NCBI GenBank assembly: GCA_029339195.1
Contig: JAPTJF010000070.1
Coordinates: forward strand, 62,001 to 126,000
Origin: Micractinium sp. NFX-FRZ
Lineage: Eukaryota > Chlorophyta > Trebouxiophyceae > Chlorellales > Chlorellaceae
Direction of reading: 5' to 3'
DNA length: 64,000 nt
The position numbers and the translations under genes were made by a program. How positions within the stretch are numbered: position 1 is the first letter of the stretch; every line of letters starts with the position of its first letter. Of this stretch, positions 1 to 9,000 are shown in pieces. Below the pieces are notes generated by a model. It had not been told where the DNA came from. It was given only the letters and a program-made list of their open reading frames with translations, and did no database searches.

Positions 1-262
1 CACAGTGCACTGGGATGAGAGGGTGTGGCAGTACAGTACTGGCAGGGAAATGGTGTCCAGTGGTTGGTAGGCAAGGATGCGCGGTGCAGGCCCCAATTGC
101 CTGCTGCACCGGAATTGCCCTGGCCCCTGCAATCCCCTCCGGATGAACAGCAAGGCATCACAGCTTCAGCAGCACCGCGCTGCCAGCACCCACAAACCGC
201 CGCCGCACCCAGGCACTGCAGGCGCAGCCAGCTTCCTGCGCCCCTCCTCTCCACCCCCTCAC

Positions 263-630
263 CGGTCCGCCACCAGGATCATGCGCAGCCTCTGCTTGCC
301 CTCCTCCTTGGGGCTCATCTGCTTGGGCTGCTCCGGGAAGAAGACGCGCCAGGCGAGCTGCAGCTTGTAGAAAAAGTCGCCTATCGCGCCCTGCGGCGCC
401 GCCTCCAGCTGCTGCTTCTTTGCCAGCCGGTGCTTGGCCAGGTGGATGATGTCGGCGACGTCAGAGTCGGTGGAGGAGGCGATGTAGGGGGGCGGGGGGC
501 CGCCGCGTGAGGCCGACACAGTGCGAGCGCCGCGCCGGCCGGGGGGCGGGCGTCGTGCGGCCGCGGCTGCCGCCGCTAGCCGTGGCTGCTGCGGCCGTTG
601 CAGGCTGCTGCCCCGGGCCTGTAGTTGCAT
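263..630 (-). CDS. minE: Plastid division topological specificity factor MinE, first exon (partial)
   Basis: ATG at 630; the exon runs to 263 and ends in phase 2 at a GTGAGG donor (GCG GAC CG|GT). The 122 complete codons begin with an Arg/Ala-rich stretch of about 50 residues typical of a plastid transit peptide. The MinE start follows: FFYKLQLAWRVFF, then a KQRLRMILVADR segment that matches the MinD-binding and beta-strand region of MinE. In the family, MinE with MinD places the plastid division ring. The rest of the protein must lie on further exons beyond the left edge, because positions 1-262 hold no recognisable continuation, so intron 1 exceeds 260 bp. The gene is divergent from gluconokinase, with about 380 bp between start codons. 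Identity is based on the motif and is fairly secure. Confidence 0.82.
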
Positions 631-1013
631 GGTGAGGGTGCCAGGGCGCGGTCCGGGCGGTCTGGCGGCCGCACACAGCAGCTCGATTCAAGTGGAGGTG
701 ATTGGCGGGGCGGGGGAAGCGCGCAGAGACGGCCCTTGGGCGGCTGGCAAGCGATCGGTGGGGGCGCAGACAGGTGCGTGGCCTCTGGGGAGCCTTGTTA
801 GCGCATGAGGAGGCCAGCCTGGCGGGCGCATGGGCCGACTGGGGCGCTAGAGGGAGCCCTCGATTGATCTGGGGCCGGTTTCAGAGCCTGCTCAAGCATC
901 GAACCCGCTTTGAATCGCTCCCTGGCCGCCCGGACAGCGAACCCACAATGGCGTTCACCACACCTGCTTTGGCGGCTCTGGCCCTGTGCTGAGCAGTTGC
1001 ATCGATCCTTCCA
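631..1013. other. Intergenic region between divergent minE and gluconokinase
   Basis: About 380 bp separates the two start codons. It presumably holds both promoters and 5' UTRs. I see no TATA box in a convincing position and no conserved coding sequence. Confidence 0.5.
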
Positions 1014-2490
1014 ATGCCTACAGCAACTTTTGCGCGTCCGAACTGCTCCCCCGACACCGCCTGCCGTCGGGCGCACCGCAGCCTGCAGCCTCCTGCCGCC
1101 CGCCGCCGCTGTCGGTTGGCGCTCAGTTGTATGTCGGGCGCAGCGGCAGCGCCGTCACCTGGTGCACCCACCGTCCTTGTCGTGATGGGGGTGGCGGGCT
1201 GCGGCAAGAGGTGCGCACAGGCGCATTCTGGCGGCCCGCCCTCCAGCTTGATTGCCGCTCTTGGCTAGGCCTGCACCTGTGGGGCGCTCGGGCACCCATC
1301 CCACCTGGTCAGCCGCCACGGACCAGCTTCCCTCCTGCATGCCCGTGCAGCTGCCGCTGGCATGCCCGCTGCCCAGCGTCCCTCCCCTCTCAGCCGCCCG
1401 CCCTGCCCCCTCGCAGCACAGTTGGCGCGCTGCTGGCTGACCGGCTTGGCTGCCCTTTCTACGAGGGCGACAGCTTCCACCCACCTTCCAACGTGGCTAA
1501 AATGCAGGTGGGGGCTGCTGGCCGAATGGGAGTGGGGGCTCAAGGTGAAGGTGCTGGGAAGGATGCAGGCAGGGTGCACGACAGCTCACCGAGCCATGCT
1601 GGCTTGCTGGGGCAGGGCAGCGGCTTTGTGTGCGGCAGCCCCTCAGTAGGCCCAGCTGGGTGGCCTCAGCCTGACCGCCCATTCCTTGCTACGTCGCCCT
1701 GGCACCAGCAGACAGCCAGAACTGCTGCCCTGCCTGCCTCATGTCCATGCTGTGCCCTGCGCCCTGCCCCTGCCCGCAGGCGGGCACGCCCCTGGTGGAT
1801 GAAGACCGCTGGCCCTGGCTGGAGCAGCTGGCTGGCATCATTCAGCGCCATCTGGCAGAACAGCGGCCAGCGGTGCTGTCCTGCTCAGCCCTGAGGCCTG
1901 CCTACCGTGCGCTGTTGCGCATGGGGCGGCGGGACAGCGGCGGCAGCGACGGCGCTGGCGGCAGCAGCTTGGAGGGTCCTCCTGAGGAGTCCAGCGGCAG
2001 TGGCGTGGGATTTGTGAGTGTCCCGGCCTCTGGGGTGCTGCCATCGCTGCTCCTGCTGCTGCTGCCGGCTGCTGGCAGGGCTGCCGGTGCAGCTGCCAAA
2101 CGTGCGGTGCTAGCAGGATGACCTTACTTGGAGTGCAGCTGTTCTGACCACCACCACCACCCATCCAAATAGCAGCGTTGCTGCTGCCGCCCGGTTCTAA
2201 ACTGCCCGCTCTAGCAGACCCGCCCCTTATCATCTACCCTAATCCTGGCCCCTTTGCTGTGCTGCACACAGGTGCTTCTGGAGCCTCTGTCGGCAGTGCT
2301 CGAAGCCCGTCTACGCCAGCGTGCAGCAGCAGGCGCGCACTTCATGCCTGCCAGCCTGCTGGCCTCCCAGCTTGGCACGCTGCAGTACCACCCTGCCGAG
2401 CTGTACCTGCACTTTGCTGGGGAAGATGCGCTGCAGCCGGCAGAGGAGATTGTGGAGGCCATCCTGGCGCGCATGCAGCGTGCCGTCTAG
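1014..2490 (+). CDS. Gluconokinase (GntK family)
   Basis: Four exons: 1014-1210, 1417-1507, 1780-2013 and 2272-2490, giving 741 nt and 246 aa. All junctions are GT-AG and phases agree. It phosphorylates D-gluconate with ATP to 6-phosphogluconate, feeding the oxidative pentose phosphate pathway. Walker A GVAGCGKST spans the first intron (residues 59-67). The family pattern follows: FYEGDSFHPPSNVAKM, then GTPLVDEDRWPWL, then HFMPASLLASQ. A Gly/Ser-rich insert of about 30 residues sits where bacterial GntK has a short loop, after YRALLR. The first 40 residues before the second ATG (1131) are basic and could be an organelle transit peptide; starting at 1131 would give a cytosolic form. A TGTAA signal lies 134 bp past the stop. 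Confidence 0.93.
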
Positions 2491-2623
2491 ACGCTCGGTG
2501 ACAGCAGCATCGGGGGGCAGCGCTGGCAGGTGCTTTCAGCAGTGGTGGTGGCGGCAGCAGCAAACATGATGGGATCAACAGAAGCGGCAGCAGGCTCAAG
2601 CATTGAAATTGACAGGTGAACTG

Positions 2624-2628
2624 TGTAA
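2624..2628 (+). promoter_or_regulatory. Polyadenylation signal TGTAA (gluconokinase)
   Basis: TGTAA is the usual poly(A) signal of chlorophyte green algae. It lies 134 bp downstream of the gluconokinase stop codon, at a plausible distance. Confidence 0.55.
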
Positions 2629-2723
2629 CGCGTCCTAGATGCGTCAAGTGAGGAGAGGTAGCGGCATGCTGAGCACCTTCTAACTGCTTTGTGCAACTAT
2701 AAAAGAACGGCATACTTTCCCAT

Positions 2724-2751
2724 CTGCCTGAAACAAGCTTGTTTCAGGCAG
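2724..2751. repeat. Perfect 28-bp palindrome between convergent genes
   Basis: The arm CTGCCTGAAACAAG is followed immediately by its exact reverse complement with no loop. It lies between the convergent 3' ends of gluconokinase (+, stop 2490) and the SDR gene (-, stop 2783). It starts about 96 bp past the gluconokinase TGTAA signal and 32 bp beyond the SDR stop codon. Confidence 0.95.
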
Positions 2752-2782
2752 CCACAGGGCGAGCAGGCGCCTCGCCGGCTGC

Positions 2783-5607
2783 TCACTCCGCCTTCCCCGC
2801 CGCCGGCCCCCGCTGCTGCTGGTCCAGCTGCTGCCGCAGCCGCCGGTAGTGGTCTGCCACTGTCAGGCTGCCCCACCTCATGCCAACTGCATGCATGGAT
2901 CAAGACAGCAGGCAACAGCAAAATGAGAGGCCGGCTCAGCCCGGGGCTGTTCAGGGGCGCTGAGCGGCAGCGCGGGCATACAGTAGGAGGTGCTGGAGTG
3001 GACCAACAGGAGGAGGGCAGCAGATACGGAGAAGGCAAGCACATGTGTAATGAGAGGACAGCAGACAACACTGCCGAGCTGTGCCCCGCCCCAGGTGCCC
3101 TGCAAACAGCTGAGAGGAAACATGCCACTGTAAACAGCCCTGAAGACTGCGGCACCCCACGCACCCGAGTCGTGCGTCGCCGAGTAGGTGGCAAACTTGA
3201 GGGCGCTGGAGAGGTGCGCCGCCGGCTGCCACAGCATGCCCAGCAGGCCCGCCAGCACAGCCGCCGCCCGCAGCAGCAGCGCAGGCAGCGGGATGATCCA
3301 GATCTGAGCGGGGGACGGGATGGAGCAGCAGAAGGGACAGGCGGCTTGCAGTAGAAAATGTGGTGGGCCCCTGCAGCGGGGCACAATGTGCGTGGCAGGG
3401 CAGACAGCAGCAGCTGGCAGCAGTGGGGGCAGTGCTGGCGGCCTGCTGGCTTAGGACGGGCGCTGCACTGACTGGGGCGTGGACTTGATGCCGGGGAGTG
3501 GTTTGGGCGCACCTGGTCCCGCCGCTTTCCCAGCGCTTCTGCCGCCGCATAGATCGTCTCTCTAAAGGTCAGCACCTGGGGGCCGCCGATCCTGCAGGGG
3601 CAGCAGCAAGTGCATGCGGTGGCAGGTATGGTGGGCGCTTAGGGGGTGGCGCCATGGGGACTGGTGGCCACATGGCAGGCAAGCGAGTGCACTCAACAGA
3701 GAGCGCTCCTTTCCGACGCCTCACAGTGCAGCGGCATTGGCACGGGCCCTGCTGCATGAGTCGTGCTGGCTCTTCGCCTGGCGCCGCCCCACCCTTCCTT
3801 GCCCCCTCTGCTCCCTTAATTCCCTCCCCTCTCCCCCTCCCTCTCCCCCTCCCTCCCACCCTGTGCACTCACTGGACCTCCTTGTCGGCCCATTGCTCGG
3901 CTGTGGGGTCCAGCAGGCAGTCGGCCATGAAGGCCGCCAGCTCAGCGCCATCCACTGGGTTGTACCGCGACCACCCGCCCCCCGGCACCAGCATCCAGTT
4001 GCGGCGCTGCGGCGCAGGGCCAGGGGCGAGGATAGGAAGGCTCCAAAGAATGTTAAATGCTGGTAACGGGCAGAGGGGTGCAGGTGAAGGGCAGGGTGGG
4101 AGGCAGCACAGCGGCTGCAGGCGCACTGTGCGGCCCACAGTGGAAATGGCGGCTTGGGAGGCGTGGGGTTGGTGTAGGGGTGAGACGGTGTGGTGCTGCA
4201 GACGCCGGCCCAGCCCTCGTCCCCTGTTCTGGCCGCCACCGCATGCCCACCTTTGCCAAACCTATTCGGCTTTGACCCTGCCCCCGCCTGCCCATCCACC
4301 CCGGCCAACCATCACACAACCGCATCACATCCCGCCCCACCTGCAGCCACTTCCAGGGCATGTCTGTAAAATCCTTGAAATAGGCGGTGGGCCTCAGAAT
4401 GGTGTATGAGATGCCGTGCTCCCCTGCCAGCGACTCCACAAAGTCGACTGCCGCCTCCTTTGCCCTAGCGGAGGGACACGGCGGGGAGTGATGAAGAAGC
4501 GGGGTGTGAGTGCTTGCCAACAGAGCTTTGGAATGCACAGGGCGACGCGTTGCGTTGCCTCCCCCTTTGCAGCCCACGCAGTGCTGCCTGCTTGTGTGCT
4601 GCTTGAGCCGCAACAGCCCGGGGTGCCCCCCCACTCACTCCTGCATGGGCACGCTCGCCCGGGCATCCCGTCCCTCGAAAGTGGCAACCAGCAGGAAGCG
4701 GCGCACGCCCCCACCCGCTGCGCTGCCTGCGCTGCCGGCGCTGCGCTTCTCCTTCCCCCTGCCGCTGCCGCTGCTGCTGCTGGCCCCACTGCTGGCTGCC
4801 CGGGCCGCCGTGGCAGCTGCCTCTTGAAAGAGGGCGATGTTGGCGTCTCGGTCTACCGCCTCGGGAGACCCTCTGCCAGGTGGGAGGAGGGCAGGGTATG
4901 AGAGCAGCAGGGTTGTGGGGGCATCAGGAGGCTGGGGTGGCTGAGGCGGGAGGCTGAGGCACCGTGGGCATGCTAACTTGCCCTGTCAGGTCACAGAGGG
5001 GAGCAGGCCGTTTGCCACCTGCACCCAACATGCCCGCCCCTGCATGCCCACTCCCCTCCCTGCACGCCTCCGCCTCTGCCTCTGCGCTGCGACTCTCCAG
5101 CTTCCCAGCAGTTTAAACAAGCCAATCGGCACAATGCTGGCAAGGCTGCAGCCCTCACCTCATCCCAGCGGCCATGCAGGAGGCCACAGCCACGCAGCCG
5201 TCGCAAATCCTGCGGGTGCACTTGGGAGTGGTGGTGCCAGGACGCTGAAAGACTGTTGGGGCTTCACTTGTTTGCCAGGGGTGCGCGGGGCACATACTTC
5301 AGGGGCAGTCCACAGACAGTGGCACGTCTCCCACTCTTGGACCAGTGATTTTTAAACAGAAGTGATAAACAGGACTATCTGGTGCGCTGCTGCTTCCGAC
5401 GCCCAGCCTTGCTCACCCGACGAGCGCGCCAGGGTGAGTGGCGTCGGCGGCGGTGACGTCTGCCCCAGCCGCCGCCAGCTCCGCTGCAACCGTATCGAAC
5501 CGGTGCACCAATGCCCGCACATCGACGCCCCTGCGGAGCAGCTCCAGAACGAGAGCCCGCCCCAAGTAGCCGCCCGCGCCCGCGACAAGAACCGTGTCCC
5601 CACCCAT
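2783..5607 (-). CDS. Atypical short-chain dehydrogenase/NmrA-like NAD(P)-binding protein
   Basis: Eight exons: 5607-5417, 5209-5159, 4872-4639, 4464-4341, 4006-3873, 3591-3513, 3303-3165 and 2886-2783, giving 351 aa with consistent phases. The start is the ATG at 5607; an in-frame TTG at 5622 is ignored. It begins with a Rossmann fold and a GAGGYLG dinucleotide-binding loop (residues 10-16). ICDGC follows, then VDRDANIALFQEA, SYTILRPTAYFKDF and VNPIDG-like NPVDGAELAAF, all typical of the extended atypical SDR/NmrA branch. The C-terminus ends with a THDSVG...SLTVADHYRRL segment seen in plant and cyanobacterial members. There is no canonical YxxxK pair. The substrate cannot be told from sequence. 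A Ser/Gly-rich insert (around residue 115) interrupts the conserved core in exon 3. Confidence 0.85.
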
Positions 5608-6023
5608 GCTGGGACGACGCAACGTGGGTGGACAGTCCTAATTACTTCACAGATCACTTTGCTGTGATAGAATTTCAACTGATTGGGTGCTGGGGAGCGT
5701 TCTGCTGTAGAAATCTTGCTGCCGACGTGGCGGCGGCCCACATCGCAAAACACAGCGCTGCCGTAAATCGGGGCGGCTTCACAACGTGGCGATAGCCTCG
5801 AAGTGCCGATGCATGCGCCAGGGCTGGCCAGCTGCCCACGGGCTTCATAAACTTGTGCCCTGACGCCTTGCCTGCGCAAAGACACCGTCTGGACGGACGG
5901 CAGGCTCAGCACCAACCTATCAATCCAGAGCTGCGAGCGGCAGGCGGCAAGTTGCCAGTGGTGCTGGCAGTGGTGGCGACCCGTTCGCGGCGCCAAGAGG
6001 CTCCTGCAAGCCCTAGCATATCC
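5608..6023. other. Divergent promoter region, SDR gene and ligand-gated channel gene
   Basis: About 415 bp lies between two start codons pointing away from each other. No conserved coding potential is seen and no clear core promoter motif was recognised. Confidence 0.45.
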
Positions 6024-9000
6024 ATGCACGGGCAGTCAGCTCGTGCCGCAATGCGCCCCGGAAGCAGCAGGAGCTGCTTTAGTCCCTCCACAGGAAGCGC
6101 ATTGGCACTCCCGCTGCTGTTGCTGCTGCTGCTCCTGGCGGGTGGGGCGGGCGGGCAGCAGCTGACGCCCTTCCAGGGGCGCAACCGGCCCCCAGCCGGC
6201 GGCGTCGACGTCTACGTCTCTGCCGTCGTGGATCACCTGGTTGCAGTGGATGACGCCAACTACAGATTCGAGGTATGGGGACGGGGGAGGGGGCGCTGAC
6301 CGGGCGTGGGCGCGAGATGGCCAGGGAGGGCAGGGAGGGCGCGGGCAGGGCAGTGGCTGCACTTCTTGTGCAGGTTGCATGGGGGCACGTAGAGGGTGCA
6401 TGCTGCGCAGGTTCTTGCATATGCACCGGCTGCAGCGCGCTGTGCACACGCTGCCTGGTTGGCTGCAGCCCCGCAGCGTGCCTGCCCTCTGCCCGACAGC
6501 GCCCTGCGACACCCAGCGCCCTCTTCCCCACAGCACGCGTTTGCGACTGTCCTTGGTCCATTGGGTATGGACAAGGGTGCGAAGCCTGTCAATCTTTCCA
6601 CCTCTTGACCGCCGCCGCCCCAACACGCCCTACCCTAACCCCTGCCCCCAGGTGGTGCTGTACATGCTGCTGACGTGGACCGACCCGCGCGCCGCGCCTG
6701 CTGTGGAGGCAGCCACCAACGCCTCCACCACAGATCCGGCTGGGTACAACAACGGGGACGGCTGCACGGTGCGCTGGTTGGGGGGGGGTCTCTGTGGCCA
6801 GTAGGCAAGAGAAGTGGCGCTCGAGGGAGCCGAGGGTTTTGCGGGGGCATACAGTTTGGGTGGTGACGCGGGAGGAGGCAGGCAGCTGCGCACATGCGGC
6901 ACGGGCTGATCAGTGTGGGGCGCATGCGGTTGCTGGTGTGGGGCACGTGGGTGGGTGGGTGGGGTGGGGCTGCGGGCGGGCAGGCATGTGGCCCCAACAG
7001 ATCTGGCAACATCTGCGGTGCCATGCTCGAGGGGTGGCATCATACCCACCACCGTACAACCACACTCCAGTGTGGCATCATGCGCAGGCACTGCAGTGCC
7101 CTCTCCCCTCCCCTCCCCTGACTGCACCACGTGCATGTTCCGCTCCCTCCCCCACCCCTCCCTGCCTGCCCCAGTTCCCCTGCACCACCATCTACGCGTG
7201 GCAGGCCAACCCGGATGCCACCAACCTCTGGTGAGCCTGAGAGGGGCTGCATGCAGGTCCCAGAAGTGAGCCTGCGCTGTGAAGCTGCTGGAGCCGCACC
7301 GGCGTAAAAGGCGGGGTGCCCATACCACTGGCCCCCTGGCGGAGCAGAGGAGGCTGGCTGCAGGCATGCAGGCGCGCCAGGGTTGCCTGTGCTGCTCGGA
7401 ACAGCACAGTGTCAAGATTGCCAGCAGTCGGTGCATCCCGGGAGCCCACACACCGCCCCTGCCTGCCCGCACACCCACCCCGCGCATGCGCACTCTCTTC
7501 TCCCGCCATGCAGCTGCGACTCCATCTGGCTGCCACACCTGGAGATGATCAATGTCCGCGGCTTCTCACAGGTCTGCCTGTGCCTTGTGGTGTCGCGGGG
7601 CAGGCCAGGGATGCGCGTGGAGTTGCACACGTGCATGCGTGGTTCAGGCACCCCAGGCAGGACTGCCTGGGGTGCAGACATCTGTGTGTGTGTGTCTGTG
7701 TGTGACCAACACCAAATGATGTTTGTGTGTGCCCCAGGCAGCCCCGCCCCTGCTCAGCACTCACAGCACTCCCAACAGTCCACCCACTCCCTGGGGCCCC
7801 ACCACACCTGCTTCCAACCCCACCCACCCGCCCCATCCCCCTCTGATGTTGCACGCTGCCCCCGCTGCGCAGGACCGTGTCGTGCGGTACGGCGTGCGCC
7901 TGGGGGAGGGCGGCTCGGTGGCCTGGTGGTCCCACATCCAAGGGGAGCTCTACACACCCCTCCAGTTCCACAGTTTCCCGTTCGACAAGTGAGATCTGTT
8001 AGACGGGCGGGCAGGCAGGCAGGCAGGCGGGCACGCTGCACTGCTCATGCTGCCTTCATCCCAGTGTTGTCGTCATGTGCATGAACAGGGACAGCCAACA
8101 TCCCTGGCCCTTGTGTCTGCTGCACACCTCCGTAGGGCGTCTCGCCATGCCGCACACCAGCTGCCTGCCCTCGTTGGCGCCCCCTGGGCCCTGCCCAGCC
8201 CAGCCCGCTGGCCTCTCACTCCTTCCTCACGCCTGCCCCACCGCCCCACGCCCTCAGGCAGTACATCACCGTGCAGCCGCTGTACTTCAGGGTTGAAAGT
8301 CAGGGTGAACCCCAAATGCCCTACACCCTACACCCTACACCCTACACCCTACACCCTCACCCTGCAGGCAGTACCTGAGCGTCCAGCTGCAAAACGGCAA
8401 CAAGTACCCTGACGACCCGATCAGGCTCATACCCTCGGGTGCGCCCTCAATCCTCCATCCCCTGTTCATCCCTGCCGTCACGGCAGGGCTGCCGCCAGAG
8501 CTCAACAGCCTGCAGCAGCGGGGTGGCAGTGGTGGGCCACGACCCAGGCGTCTTGCAGTTGTTGCTGTTTGTGCATGTGCCCAGCGCATGTGCCTGGCAT
8601 CGCCGATCCCTGCCCGCCGGCCACCTACCCTTCGCCTTGTTTCTTCCCGCCCCTCTGCCCTACTCGCCTCGCAGCCACGGGCACGCAGCTGTATGCACCC
8701 AACACGGGGGACAAGCTGAGCGGGTGGACGGTTCAGTCTGTGTCCATCCGGACTTTCGACTTGAGCGAGCAGAACCTCTTAAGAGCAGGTGGTGAGCCGC
8801 TGCCCCTGTGCCTCATCGCTGCTGCCCTGCGCCTCCGCTGCCGTGCGGTGATGTGCTGGGCAGCACTGTGTCATTGTGCCCTGCACGTGACATGCTGCGC
8901 TGCCCAGTAATGTGCTGTGCTGCGCTGTGCTGCTCTGCCGCGCGCTGCGGTGGCACTGCACCTCGCGGATGGCTGTCCCGCTGTGCTGCGCAGTGTCCCC

